A DNA stretch of 64,000 nt from Chondrosia reniformis (taxonomy: Eukaryota; Porifera; Demospongiae; Chondrillida; Chondrillidae): positions 754,501-818,500 of the forward strand of contig OX359193.1 in assembly GCA_947172415.1 (NCBI GenBank), given 5' to 3'. Positions 1 through 30,776 of the stretch are shown here, one piece after another; position 1 is the stretch's first letter, and each line of letters begins with the position of its first letter. The position numbers and the translations under genes were made by a program. The notes beneath the pieces are model-generated. The model searched no databases, was not told where the DNA came from, and saw nothing but the letters and a program-made list of their open reading frames with translations.

Positions 1-17667
<17,667 letters not shown>

Positions 17668-17840
17668 ATTCAGCAAGACTCATGATTTTGGACCGGAAAC
17701 AATACATAATCTATAGGCATTTAGATTTTAGGAACTGTACGTAGTGATATATAGCCATGTAGCTATATATAGCCAGCTAGAACCCGATCAATGACATTGT
17801 AATTTCTTTTGGTCATTTGTACATATTATCGATAAGTAAA

Positions 17841-17938
17841 CATAATCCCGCAAGCTGTACGTAGCTATACGTGGTATACATCAATCCCGCAAGCTGTACG
17901 CGGTATACAACAATCCCGCAAGTTATACGTAGCTATAG
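17841..17938 (+). repeat. Short degenerate tandem repeat upstream of the GUSB start
   Basis: Three copies of AATCCCGCAAGCTGTACG-like sequence lie in the 307-bp gap between the EGF/GAIN stop (17667) and the beta-glucuronidase ATG (17975). The gap must hold the 3' end of one gene and the promoter of the next. No TATA box at a convincing position was seen. Confidence 0.6.
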
Positions 17939-17974
17939 CCCTACATCATATGTGCATGTCGCAAGTGGAGCAAA

Positions 17975-20900
17975 ATGTCGCATCCAAGGGTCTTGAGTTT
18001 CTTGCTGCCATTTTGCTTGTCCCTGGTCTCCGTGTTTGCTATATTGCATCCCCAGGATAACCAACAACGACTGGTGAAGGAATTAAATGGTCTTTGGAGC
18101 TTTCGGGTAGATTTCTCCCCAGATCGACAGCAGGGTTTCAAAGAGAAATGGTTCGAGAAACCGCTCGACGAGGTTGGGTATTACTTGGTTATTTATTCAA
18201 AGGTTGTAATGCAATAGTAGTTAGCTTTGACCAGTAGTTCACTAAGCTGCTAACTACGTCTATGATGACTGACCTTTTACACAAATATAGATAACTCGGA
18301 ATTCAGAGTCACTTAAACTCACGGTTTAGGAATATAGATACGTTAATTAATTACAGTACTAGTGTCACATGATATGCAAGGGATAAAATGGTTTAATTTA
18401 GGTTTATGCATGCAATAATATATGTACTGCTATTTTGATCACGTGATTCTGTATAGGATACAACATATAGTGTGTGTATAAAAGACATTGCCAATTATAT
18501 TATGCCTGTGTGAGTCCTTGCATAAGACATGGTTCAATTTCCATATAAGGCCAAGAAAATATACTATTTTGTTGCACCTATAACCTGAGAAGTTTGGATG
18601 AAGATACAGTTTCAGCCATTTTTTCCACTGGGCTAGACAGCAGTTTCTGGGGATTTCACCCTTTATCAGTGACCCTGGGAATCTTTGTCTTAATTTGTAT
18701 AATATTTAATTACTTCAAATTAGTCTGGTCCGGTTCTGCTGATGGCTGTCCCATCAAGTTTCAATGACATTACTGAGGACAGGGCAATCAGGGACTACGT
18801 AGGGTGGGCTTGGTATGAGAAGTCGGCCATATTGCCACCCTTTCAGGCCACATCCAACAGCACACGCTACGTACTCAGATTTGAAGGAGTCCATTACTAC
18901 GCTATGGTGGTAGGTAACCATTATATGCTAAAAAAAATTTATGGGTCATTTGTACTTGCCAGTTACTTATCTAGCCTCATTCCCTCCTCCAAACCTCTCC
19001 CTGGCTCTTTGGAGGAGGGAAGTATTACTATTAGACTGATAGTGTATGAACTTATTTGTGCTGCAAGTCTTTGTTTATATATATAAAGTCTTACAAAAAA
19101 GCTTCCATAATTTAGGAAATTTTTGTAGCTAAAATATTTTCATAGTTGGCTCTCAACCAGGAAAATTTCCCATGTAACTGTTTTTCAATGAGTGCAATTA
19201 CATTTATCTAATCATTACTACAGTAATTAAGGAGTACATACCTTAATTAGTAATTTGGGAAATTGTAGTGATAAGTTTGTGGTATGTATAAATATATAAT
19301 TATTGTTCATTTACTAATTTTGTTCTCATCATCCAACGTGTAGTGGGTGAATGGAGTGTACATGGGTTATCACGACGGTGGACGTCTTCCTTTTGAGTTT
19401 GAGTTGAAGTCTATATCTTCCACAACGAGGATCACTGTAGCAGTGAACAACACGCTGACTCCCTATACACTGCCATGTGGAAGGATACAGTATTACAACC
19501 AGCCTCCGTGAGTCACCACCCATGCATAACAACAGTAATAATTAATAATAATATATCATATTTATTATTATCATTAGGCCCCATAAACTAGTAGTTAGGT
19601 TCTCATCCCCGTTTGCATAAACCTTTTCATGGCCACTTTATTGGGGTCACATGGTTGAACTGGGTGACTCTGTTAGCTGTAAATGGTCCTTGTTATAGTG
19701 CAGATCCGATTACACGTATGCATGTTAACTATTGTACTAATTTGCTTATTTATAATAACAAATGTGGTGTGAGACCATGAAATCTTACCATTAATTATAT
19801 TCCTTAGCAATTGTAATAAATAATTTATTCTTAATCTTATGATTGTGTGTGTACATAGAACTATATCATGGATATATTCTTACATATTATAATTAGATAT
19901 CCTAAAGGTTATTTTGAGCAAGATCTTCAGTTTGACTTCTTCAATTACGCTGGTATCCACCGTACGGTTTCCATTTACACGACCTCTTCAGCGTACATTT
20001 ATGACATCAACACTACAACAGCACAGGACACTGCTGATCCAAGTACCTGGTATCTTAGATACCAAGTTACCCTGGGGGGTTCCCCTTCCTCTAGTTCAGT
20101 GTCAGTGAAGCTCTTTGATAGGTCGGGTCAATCTGTGATAGCGAGTGGGAGTAGCTTAGCTGGGAATTTAAAAGTGAAGGACCCCCAGCTCTGGTGGCCG
20201 TGGAGTATGAACCTGACACAAAATTACTCGTACATGTACATCCTTCAGGTAAAGCAAATGTTGGGACAGATAGAGTATTTATATTGTATTACTGTGTGTG
20301 CATACATGTGTATAATGTATGCTTATGTATATTTACTGTATACTGTATGTACTGTATATAATGTAAACTGTATCTGTATGTATGTATGTATGTATATAAT
20401 ATATTATGCTTATGTGCCTATACTATATACTGTGTACACTATATCTACATACATATATTACTGTAATTCGATAAATTTTTGTTGTTAAAATATTTTTGTG
20501 GTTAGTCCAAACAATGAAAATTTTTCACATGACATTTTCACTCGTTCATTTGTTTGTGCGAATCAAGAAGTGCGGTTGTTTAGACCACGAAAATGTATCA
20601 CACGAAAAGTTCCCAAATTATGGTATATATGTATACTATTTATTGTACACTACGTTTAGCAATATAGTATATGCTGTATGTACCTACCTATTAGTTTTGC
20701 CATAGCATGTCAGTGTATTGCTGTTAACATCTAGTGTTACTTCTTGTAAAGGTTGATGTATCGGGTAAGGATAAGAGTGGAGGTAACTATGACGACCAGT
20801 ATAGACTGAAAGTCGGCTTCAGGTCTGTTAGAGTTACTAGCACTCAGTTCCTCATTAACGGGAAGCCATTTTATTTTAATGGCGTTGATAAGCATGAGGA

Positions 20901-23445
20901 TGCTGATGTGAGTGATGTCATAACTTTCGGCACATTGTATGCACAGTTCTATTACACTCATATATTACTGTGTTATATAGTTCTACTACACTCATGGTAT
21001 ACTTATATTGCTGTGTAGATTTATATAGTTCTACTATACTCATGGTATACTTATATTACTGTGTAGTTTTATATTAAGTTTATGAGCATAATTGCAGCTA
21101 CTGGGAAAATCACAGTGAATGCTTTCCAGAACATTTCAACTAACTGATACAATAAATTGACAGTAGAAGGCCTATAGGGAACTAAACTTAGTGAGAGATT
21201 TGTATGTTATTCCATATCTTCTCATTCACACCACTTAGATCCGAGGGAAGGGCTTTGACTATCCTCTGTACCTCAAGGATATCTACATGATGAAGTGGCT
21301 CGGTGTCAGTGCCATTCGTACCAGTCACTATCCTTACGCAACCGAGTTCCTAGACATGTGTGATGAGGTGGGTATAGCTGTCATCGGAGAGAGCACTGCC
21401 GTTGGACTTCAGGAGTAAGTGCAACGTGCTGTGGAATCACAACAATACCATTTACCCAAATCTACTACCACTTTTGTATGTTGTTGTCTGTAGTGCAGAC
21501 AATTTCAACAATATTACCCTGCAGCATCACTTGGAAGTCATGAAGGAGATGATTGGTAGAGATAAGAACCATCCTGGCATCGTGATGTGGTCACTGGCTA
21601 ATGAGCCAAATTCTGCTCTGTCAGTTTCTGAACCGTACTTCAAGTATGTTTTCCTCACTATTGACAGCAGTGGCACCAGTAACCATATATGGTGTTCATT
21701 ATTCGTTCCAGGACTGTGTTTGACTACACGAGACAGCTTGATCCTACACGCCCTGCGACATTCACTTGTAATCATCATTATTATGATGATTTGGTGGTGA
21801 GTTGATGCTCCGTATGATGAACAATGTAGCGCTGACATGTGACTGGTGAATATTTGTAAAAGAGATCACAAAATAGATGCGTTAGCTATTTGATAGTTTT
21901 CAGTGTCGTCACTGACTACACATGAAAAATCTAAGATACCATTTTCCTACATGCTACATGCCTATTCTGTAAAAGAGCCTATAGGAGAACTAAACCTGAA
22001 GAGAGCTTTGGATGAGGATACAGGAGTCTTTTCTTCCTTCTTTTCCCTTCTTTCATCTTCTTCTCCACTGGGTCAGATAGCTGTTTCTGGGAATTCCACC
22101 CTTCATCAGTGATCCTGGGAATCTTTGTCTTTTCTTTATCTTGATCTTCTGTGAATCCTTGGCATGTCACTTTGATAGTTTTCAGTGTCGTCACTGACTA
22201 CACATGTCACTTTTAGTCTGTATCAATGGTTATAGAATTTCTATTAGGGTCATGCAGTGTATCTTCTAATACATTGCGATATGCACATAGATCCTCCAAT
22301 GTAAGAAGTATTTAAAAACTGTCATTTTCTTGTTAAATGTAAAGACATTGAGGGTTCAGTGTATTTTAATACATAAGGAGCCATTTGATATAGGTTGGTT
22401 AGTGTAAAAAAGGAAGAGATGGACCAACCAGTTTTCTCTGATTAACTAAACCTGATTGTCCCTCATAATCATATATAGGCTATGTATATTCATTAACATA
22501 CTCCAATTGTGTATATCTGGCTATCCAACTAACACACTAATACTGATTGAATACTCAGTGATCCCTGCTCTGTCCTGCTCCTTGTTACAGACCCAGTTTG
22601 TTGACGTTGTGTTGATAAATAGATACTACGGTTGGTATGAACACAATGGACACCTTGAGCTGATCCACGACCTGTTGGCCTATGATTTGGAAATGTGGTA
22701 TGAAAAAAGGAAAAAGCCGATGATGATATCTGAATATGGAGCAGGAACAGTCATTGGATTTCATGTGGTTGGTGTTCTTCTCTAGCATCATTTCCATGAC
22801 TGTTTGTCTCAAGTAAATTTCTATATCACAGTATCCTTCAATGACATTCACAGAGGATTACCAATTGGCCTTTCACTATGAGCACTTTCAAACATTTAAT
22901 GAATATCGTGGCAAGTTCTTAGTTGGGGAACTAATATGGAATTTTGCGGACTTTATGACTGCACAATGTAAGTATATATGTCTACATACATAGAATATAT
23001 ATATAAACCATATAGCTAGGCTGAACCCATTTAGTCTGTTACATTATATATGAAACTCATTTCTAATGCTTTATATACTGTATATATACCCTATAAAATC
23101 AGTGAAATTCATTTTAGCCCTATACTTTATAAATTAGTTAATTCTGAAACTCTGTGAAATTCATCATGATCCAGTGATACTCTAAATGACTTCATTAGCT
23201 AGGTCTGCCTAGTATATATAACCATTACTGTAATCAGTGTTGAACTGTTTGCATTGTTGTAATTATTTTCTATCTATCTAGCCTCAAATAGAGTGTGGGG
23301 GAATCGGAAGGGAATTCTGGACAGACAGAGACAACCCAAGCCAGTAGCTTACCTGGTGCAGAGTCACTACTGGAACATCACTCGTGGATCAGTCAGTGGG
23401 CGACAACCCCACAAGACTCGCTTTGAAAGTGTGAAGAAATACTAA
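17975..23445 (+). CDS. GUSB: Beta-glucuronidase (lysosomal, GH2)
   Basis: Eleven exons: 17975-18172, 18724-18909, 19344-19507, 19897-20248, 20752-20907, 21239-21414, 21494-21643, 21712-21796, 22591-22767, 22832-22967 and 23282-23445, giving 647 residues against 651 in human GUSB. Hydrolyses terminal glucuronic acid from glycosaminoglycans in the lysosome. A signal peptide ([16 protein letters not shown]) is followed by the GH2 sandwich and TIM barrel. Diagnostic blocks are [63 protein letters not shown] and [17 protein letters not shown]. The acid/base Glu lies in ANEP and the nucleophile Glu in SEYGAG. The human DECPGVG block reads GESTAVG, keeping Glu but losing Asp. All introns are GT-AG and phases fit. 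The gene ends 58 bp from the convergent gene at 23504. Confidence 0.97.
18593..18700 (+). repeat. Dispersed repeat copy in GUSB intron 1
   Basis: Contains the family segments GTTTGGATGAAGATACAG, TCCACTGGGCTAGACAGC and CACCCTTTATCAGTGACCCT seen also at 21925-22170, 32925-33075 and, inverted, 44045-44215. Truncated and diverged. Confidence 0.7.
21889..22206 (+). repeat. Dispersed repeat flanked by 36-bp direct repeats (GUSB intron 8)
   Basis: A ~246-bp element (21925-22170) carrying the segments CTAAGATACCATTTTCCTAC, CCTATAGGAGAACTAAACCT and CTTTGGATGAGGATACAGGA is bounded by 36-bp identical direct repeats at 21889-21924 and 22171-22206 (start TTTGATAGTTTTCAGTGTCG). Related copies lie at 11440-11510, 18593-18700, 32925-33075, 41665-41765 (inverted), 44045-44215 (inverted) and 51590-51660. 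Confidence 0.8.
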
Positions 23446-23503
23446 CATTAAAAATAGTTTAATTAACACTGGAGTGTTTGAGCTTAGTGTAATTGTTAAA
23501 ACA

Positions 23504-26500
23504 TTATGAGCGTGTTCTTCTTAAATCTGTGGATTTAAAGTCTAAAGCAAGAACTTTTAGTTTGGCTGATCTTACAGGTCTGCTCTTTTGTGAAGAACTC
23601 GGCTCGAGCTCTTTCTTTATTCTTCTTTTTTTGGAAGGAGGGACAGAGGAGTGTCTTGTATCTTCTGCCACATCTTTTACCTGGCTGATGCTAGAGTTAG
23701 AAGCAATGCTTGAGGCCACACTGACATGATTAACTGGTGAATCCTCATTTTCCGATGGAAACAACTCCAAAGTCATAGATCTGGGGTCCAAAGTGTCACC
23801 TGTTGTGTCTAATTCTTCCTGGTCGTTGCTGTACTCCTCCTCCTCCTCCTCCAGACCATTTTCACTGGCTGCATCTTCATCATTTATTCTCTCTTCAATT
23901 TGCTTTAGAGACGGTACCCAAGGGGTTGCTTTGCTTGGTCTATACCGTAGGAATTAAATATACGTATATTTCTAAGTACATACATACGTAGATACACATG
24001 TAAAGGTATAAGTGATAAGGTTTTTTTGTTGCATTCATAATAAGTATCCTAATTTTATATAATGCTGATGAAGACCTCCGGGTTGAAACATTCAATTTGT
24101 TTTTAAATACAATTGTTGCTGAGTCTCAATAAAATTAGGATACTTACCATATATACATTTATCTGTCTCAAAAGGATTGTATGTTATGATGAACCGAACC
24201 CCCCAGCCTATTGGCCTGATATTGCTATATTGTGTAATGTATACTGTACGTTTGATATACATTGTACTAGCCCCTTACATAATCTGTTTTCTTTCATATA
24301 CCATGATAATGTACGTCTTTATCACTTTGTACAAGTAGCTCTCTGTCCTATCAGTTAACTGATGATATTTACTGGATAGTTCTGCTGCAGAATACCCTTT
24401 GAATAACCTAAATATACATTGTATACAGGAGAGAGTTAGCCAGTGGTCACATGACAGTGATGTCATATTACATCACAGCAGACAAGAAATACATGTACGT
24501 ATGTATTAGCAAGGTGTACCCTATATGAACACGTTGTACCCTATATGAACACGTTGCACCCTATATGAACACATTGCACCCTATATGAACACGTTGTACC
24601 CTATATGAACACATTGCACCCTATATGAACACGTTGTACCCTATATGAACACGTTGTACCCTATATGAACACGTTGCACCCTATATGAACATGTTGCACC
24701 CTATATGAACATGTTGCACCCTATATGAACAAGATGCACCCTATATTAGCAAGGTGCATCCTATATGAACACGTTGCACCCTATATGAACACGTTGCACC
24801 CTATATGAACAAGATGCACCTTATATTAGCAAGGTGCACCCTATATGAACAAGTGCTATCTACAGACCCTCACCCCTTCTCCCTCCACTCCTCCCATTTG
24901 TGGTCTACCATAGATTGGAGGTACTGCATCATTACTGGAGGTAAGTGTGGGTCCTCTTGAGGAGGTAGGTGTGGGTCCTCCTGAGGAGGTAGGTGTGGGT
25001 CCTCTTGAGGAGGTAGGTGTACCTGAGGAGGTAGGTGTGGGTCCTCCTGAGGAGGTAGGTGTACCTGAGGAGGTAGGTGTACCTGAGGAGGTAGGTATGG
25101 GTCCTCTTGAGGAGGTAGGTGTACCTGCATGAGGAGGAAAACAAGACAGTGCCAAAAGGGTTTGCAAAGTTTATTAAAGTACTTAACTCATCATGTAAAA
25201 TACATGGGATGGTCTAGTAATGCTCAGTCTGTGGGTTTCCTAACGGATACTACATCATGTACATGTACTGGCAATCCTCCATACATTCTTCTCTAACATA
25301 GACATAGTATAATTATTGTGTTCAGTGCGACAATAGTCTCTTATTTAAGTGAACACTGGCCTCCACATAACATCACATTTGCTTTATCATTCAGCACTAC
25401 TCAAAAATTTATGTTTTTCTATTGCTCTTAATGAATCTAACAAGACCTTTAATTGACTCAATTTCATCAACTTTATTCCATATCCTATTCATTGTATGCT
25501 GAAATCCTATGTACTATAAGTTTCATATATACAGTGCAAGTTACAAAATACCATACCAATATAATGTATATATTAATACACTAGTTTGCTTAAAAATGGC
25601 TACCCAATTTGCTTGGGCTGTCCAGTGGTCCACATGACTTTAAAAGCCTTAAAAGAAATCAGTTGGGAGATGAATATAGACATCTAATTAATTATCAAAG
25701 TCTTAAAATTAATGATCAAATATACTTATAAAACGTTTGGAATGACCTTTAACCAATAATTTGATACACTTAACAAAATTACTACTATCACTCTACCACA
25801 TGACATCACAAAGACACTAGTAATTTACTGCTAAATAAGTTGACATCTTGTCTGTTCTATATAGTACATTAGTTGCTTAGAAACTAAAAAGAATTCTTAC
25901 ATTTCCTGGATTAGGTCAGAAGCCTAGTTTCAAAAGTAAGAACACATTTAAAAATGAAGTTAAAAGTGTGTAACAGTGAGTATAGCCAGCACATTTGAAA
26001 AAGTAACAAAACAAGACAGTGATCATGTGATAAGGTTGACCATACAGAATTCAGTGACACACTCAGCATAAGCATACACTTTACTTCTATGTTTGGGCAC
26101 ATCAGGATAGCTGAAGTACATAGGTTATGAAAACAATGCATATAGGTACATAGACAAAGCCATACACTGCCCCGTCAGAAAGGCAAATTTCACACAAGAT
26201 AGCTGAGGTATGAATAGACTGATTGATCAAGTGACTTCCTTTAAATATTTCAGGAAGATCTTATTTGATAAAGGTTCCTCACTAGAATGGCTTCAAATTA
26301 AGCCTCTCTGGTGGTAAGTCATGAACCCCCAGCCGCCAAGAAGCATGTGAAACCATATAAGGCAGGCTGATAGGTAATGCTACAGGATGATCAACAGCAA
26401 GACACTGAGAACTATATACAACATCTAGTAGACATCTAAACCATGATAGTCACAAAGTAAACATTCAATTACCAGGCGAATCTCTTCACACACAATCACA

Positions 26501-29500
26501 AACCCTATAACAACACAATTGTCAAACTGGTTGCTAAGCATTTCTTAGCTATGATGTAATAGGCTGGTAGCTTAGGAGATGTGTGATCATCAATTTGAAG
26601 CCTTGCTCTGCTCAGTTCCTTCTAAGTGATTTGATATCATCAAAGCCCACCATCACCAACTCAACCACAACTCCTACCATCACTCCATAGAGATGGCTGA
26701 GGGCAGTCTAATAATCTCTAGGTCACTTGTTGAGGGTCTATACATAGTACGTACATCTACACAATCAGACAGATTCTGCTCACATCACTCACTAAGTCTT
26801 TATGTGACAAAAATGTTTACCAGACCAGGGCTGAAATCACCCAACTAATAGACCATGATGAGAAGAGGTAGTGAAAAATATTTCATAAATACCAGTGATG
26901 TCACATGCATTTTCTATATAAATATCTACATATATACAGAAGCATTGCAGACAATTATCCTTTGAAGGAAAACAGAATTGAATTTCAGACTTACATACCT
27001 TTTGTATGAGACCAAATCTTGTGTCTGCAGGAGGATATCCTGGGTTTGGGACAACCTCTTTGGCATTCCACACTTCCTCTGGCTTGAGGTTTCTTGAACT
27101 ATAACAAGAAGAAAGCATAATATACTTAATCAAATGTGGCCAAGTGAAACCTAGGACCACTTTGGAGTGTGTAGCTAAGAATTTGGAGGAGAAGACAAAG
27201 ACTTCACTGTCACTGGTGAAGGATGGAATTCCTAGGAACCGCTATATATCTCACTCATGCAGTGGAAAGGGAGGATAGGTGGAAACTGTATCCTCATTCA
27301 AACTCTATAAGTTTCCCGATGTAATAAGAGTATAGGAAAATACAGTCTGTTCAATTTGTATGCTTCTTAAACCACGTCTATAAGAAAATGGTGTCGCAGA
27401 TCATTTATCATAATGAAAGGAATATATACTTAGTATAAATGGTTGATTGAGCACGGATCAACAGTTTAAACAATTACGCTGTATGGACATTCAATTAATC
27501 TTATATACATAAAACAAATTTCCATGGAGTCCTAATAAGGATGAAACAGCTGATAATGGTTTGACCATCCTTCTAAGTGGCTCTCTGGTCCTCGTCAAGT
27601 GACCTTGGTTTGCTCTTTGTGCTCCTCAGGAGACATGAGGGAGTGGGTTAAAATCCAGAGTCCAATGATGGCAAAGCTTTATGATCTTCTTCAGATCTTT
27701 AAGTCCTTTAATTCTCCATATACACACACCCAATCCAAACCATCTAGTATCATGGCGTCAGAGCAGACAACATAAGGAATTATTGAGATAACAAATTATG
27801 GAAAATAAAGTTCATCACAACTCGCATTAGTAAGCACTTACATGTGACCAAAACGGTCTCTTTGATCTCCATATGGCTATATTAAAGGGGGAAGCCCCAG
27901 TATAAATGAGATGGGTCCTACAGCCATGATTAAATCTAAAAGAAATTTAAACCCAACTTGAGATGTCTACTTGACCAATGGAGTCCAACGACTAACATAA
28001 TCAGAAAATTGGTCAAAATGTTTGTAATGAGATATGCAGCTACTTATACATAGTTAACCATATTTCATTAACACAAATGGAAGTAATGGAATATTTAGAC
28101 ATGATACATTAACTGCATCTCAATGCTCATTCTTTAGCTTTCCCTATTCAGTCTGGGAAATGTGCAGTTTTGTCTATTCTCTATTTCCCAGGCCTTATCT
28201 GTATAAATCATCTAAAACACCATTTTCCTACAAAGTTATGGTTCACATGAATGTAAACCCAAGGAAAACCATGTCAACAGTATCCACAGGAAAATGCTAA
28301 TTATATCATACAGCTTCTTTGTGTCAGCCATTTTCCCATTACATAAACCCCAAACAGTGGACAATCATTAGGGAACTTCCCCTCATGTTATGCTGGACAG
28401 GTGTTTACACATAGGACTGGTTCATATTCCAGTTTCAATAGCTCACGTTACTGTTACCGCCTCCTACTACTTACGCACATACACACGAGTTACGACTTCA
28501 AAGTTTGTGGAATTTAGTAAGCATGAAGAAAATGCAAAAAATCGTGATTATGCAACTTTTCAGCTCATCATCCATAGGTAGTGTCTACGCTAATCAGACA
28601 GACCTTGGTAGGCCAATTCCATTGAATAGGAATTGATCACTTGAAGTGAATTGAAATAATTTGATTTCACAATATATTGATGTACGTAGCTAACAATAGA
28701 AACATATAATAGATATACATTCTCACATTCTATTTACATTCTATAGAGCTAATTTACATTGGACATAATTATTAAAGAAACAATGCACAGATACGAATGT
28801 GTGTATACATACACACATACATCAACATTAGTAGCAATATATATGTAATACAGAACATGACAGTAGCAAGGATGTGTGTATATGTCTATATATATACTTT
28901 GATTGAATGAATGAACCGATTGACTTTATAGAGATAAATCAAATGAACTCATACAAGATACCCTATTCAACATCAATATTACCAATACTGTACTGGCATC
29001 CTATTTAGATGTAATTGATTCACTCATTAGCATATATTGCTAATTACATTAGCTCTCCTGTACACTCTTGTCATAGTAAGGCCTTATTCAGTCACTATGG
29101 CATGTACATGGTAATCCATAGCTTCCTGTACGTGAAATTTTTTAAATTTCAAATCTGCTTTGCATCAAAGCACTTAAAAAGAAGTGAGCAATTGTGGGGA
29201 AGACTTCTGAATTAGCATTCTTGTTGAGAGTGGTAGGTAAAGATAGTCGTCCAAACACTACATTGAACCAGTTGTGGTGAACAAGAATTCTCATTAATGT
29301 GGCTGAGCAAATATGGAAACCGATTTTGACATAACGAAATAAGTTTGACATGACTGGACCTAATTTGGTGAGGTTGTCACAACTGAACTAATAAATGCGG
29401 TGAATGTGACATGATCTGAAATAACGTGTTAGCTTATGCGTATATGGGGGTATGGGGGTATGGGGAGGAGTGTTCTTACGGGACTAGTCCACCTCTTTCG

Positions 29501-29628
29501 TTCTGTTGGTTTAACGCTCGTAAAAGATGCTCCGCCTCTTGTATCTCTGGGTTTACAGGTACCCAAAAGATCTCATTGCTCTTACGTGATTCTTTTGTAG
29601 AACGCTTCTGTTTTGTTGTAGCCGCCAT
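23504..29628 (-). CDS. Unrecognised gene with HLPPQ-repeat exon and acidic, basic-tailed C-terminus (incomplete model)
   Basis: Exons on the minus strand in transcript order: 29628-29480 (ATG; M-A-A-T-T-K-Q-K-R-S start, ends phase 2), a gap where at least one exon is missing, 27876-27842, 27098-26999, 25124-24874 and 23939-23504 (stop). The last four join in consistent phase. The 25124-24874 exon encodes repeats of V/PHLPPQ(EDP), then MMQYLQSMVDHKWEEWREKG. The final exon has an acidic run (EEEEEEYSNDQEEL), a Ser-rich part, a K-K-R-R nuclear-signal-like cluster and a C-terminal R-P-V-R-S-A-K...D-L-R-R-T-R-S. The last block loosely recalls the basic C-terminal box of shugoshins, with different spacing. 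No family is assigned. Membership of the 29628 exon is inferred from strand and position only. Confidence 0.55.
24508..24852 (-). repeat. 20-bp tandem repeat, about 17 copies
   Basis: Unit ACCCTATATGAACACGTTGC (plus strand) with AAGATGC and TTAGCAAGG variants. It lies wholly inside the intron between 24874 and 23939, starting about 20 bp past the donor. Confidence 0.95.
24944..25124 (-). repeat. Coding minisatellite in the HLPPQ exon
   Basis: Alternating units read CTACCTCCTCAGGTACAC or CTACCTCCTCAAGAGGACCC on the minus strand, encoding VHLPPQ and EDPHLPPQ. All unit lengths are divisible by three. The exon's acceptor (ATGCAG|GTACAC) resembles the internal CCTCAG|GTACAC steps, so several in-frame alternative acceptors exist. 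Open reading in other frames and strands here is only repeat structure. Confidence 0.85.
25125..29479 (-). other. Mostly intronic stretch of the unrecognised gene
   Basis: Apart from the two short exons at 26999-27098 and 27842-27876 nothing coding is visible. 25150-26990 is AT-rich unique sequence. 27165-27330 carries a degraded inverted copy of the dispersed repeat (GAAGACAAAGACTTCA, GTATCCTCATTCAAACTC). At least one further exon of the gene should lie between 27877 and 29479 but no convincing candidate was found. Confidence 0.5.
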
Positions 29629-29815
29629 TTTTTTCAATTTAATTGCCCAGAGTTTCTATTCATTCTCTGCCTTTCCATGATTAAAATGAATTTTACCAAT
29701 TTCCGAATTATGTACATATCAATAACAAAATATTATGTACATACCACAAAGACAAGAAATGAAAAGCACGTAGAAACACGGACAAATGTAGACATAAATT
29801 AATAACTTTCTATGA

Positions 29816-30552
29816 TTATAAAAGTGAACATTTGCTGTTTTTCTTTTTCTTCTTTTTCTGTTTCGAGTCAACAAAGGCCTCTGGAAAGACGACTACTTCG
29901 ACTGCCGTTTGAAACACTTCCTTTAATCCTTTCTGTGTAAGAGAAGAGCACTCGAGATATCGGATAGCTTCGATCTTCTTTGCTAACTCTAGTCCTTTGA
30001 CCTTTGGAATCGGAGATAAATCTTTTTTAGCCATATTCTCTATCGTCGCTTTATCTTCTCTCAGATCTATTTTGGTAGCGGCTAAAATGATAGGCACAGT
30101 AGGGCAGTGATGCTTGATTTCTGGGATCCACTTGCGATCTATATTTTCATAAGTCGCTAAGCTATCGACTGCGAAGCACACGACGAACACATCGGTCTGA
30201 GGGTAGGATAGAGGACGCAATCGGTCATAATCTTCTTGTCCAGCCGTGTCCCATAAGTTCAGTTTGACCCTCTTACCTCGGAGGATCATAGTTTCTGCAT
30301 AATTATCAAACCTATATTGAAAGGAAGGAGAGAAAATATTATCTAGATAGCTACGAACTCGATATACGATCGCGAGTCACTAAATAATGTACCTATACTG
30401 TATACTTTTGCTAAGCTCCGATAGGATTATGCCACTTACACTGTTGGTATATATTCACCGGGGAAGCTCTGTTTCGTATAACAAATCATCATTGACGTCT
30501 TGCCGACAGCTCCGTCCCCGACTACGACGCATTTAACGTAGTGCATATTCAT
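29816..30552 (-). CDS. Rac/Cdc42-like Rho-family small GTPase
   Basis: Two exons, 30552-30440 and 30311-29816, encode 202 residues. Membrane-anchored GTP switch controlling actin and polarity. Motifs in order: P-loop GDGAVGKT (12-19), switch [27 protein letters not shown] with the catalytic Gln, T-K-I-D (NKxD equivalent), E-C-S-S-L-T-Q (SAK equivalent) and a C-terminal hexalysine followed by the CaaX box C-S-L-L, predicting geranylgeranylation. The core is closest to Rac; the C-terminus is about ten residues longer than human Rac1. The split codon at the intron (T-V-F) matches the conserved protein sequence. Starts 224 bp from the divergent TXNDC17 start and lies 5.9 kb from the RhoGEF gene. 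Confidence 0.95.
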
Positions 30553-30776
30553 GATTATGCTGCAGTGTGTTTGTTAATATAGAAGAACGCGCAAACTTTA
30601 CAGCCACAAATAAATTAGAAGCACCACCTTACTAACTACAGCTCCGGTTACACCTTCGTACCTTAAATTATCACTATTCGTTCCAATTTGAGAGACAGAT
30701 GTATTTTATAAGGCTGGTCTATATTTAGTAATACGTCATTAGGGAATTCCCTTTTGAAGATCGTTTTTCAATCATC
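30553..30776. promoter_or_regulatory. Probable bidirectional promoter, Rho GTPase / TXNDC17
   Basis: Only 224 bp separate two divergent start codons (30552 minus, 30777 plus). No clear TATA box or CpG-rich stretch was identified; the call is from geometry alone. Confidence 0.45.

Noticed and set aside
28390-28581. 63-codon plus-strand ORF, and a minus-strand exon candidate with donor GTAAGTAG near 28482
   Set aside because: All three minus-strand frames contain stops before the donor, and the plus-strand ORF has no context.
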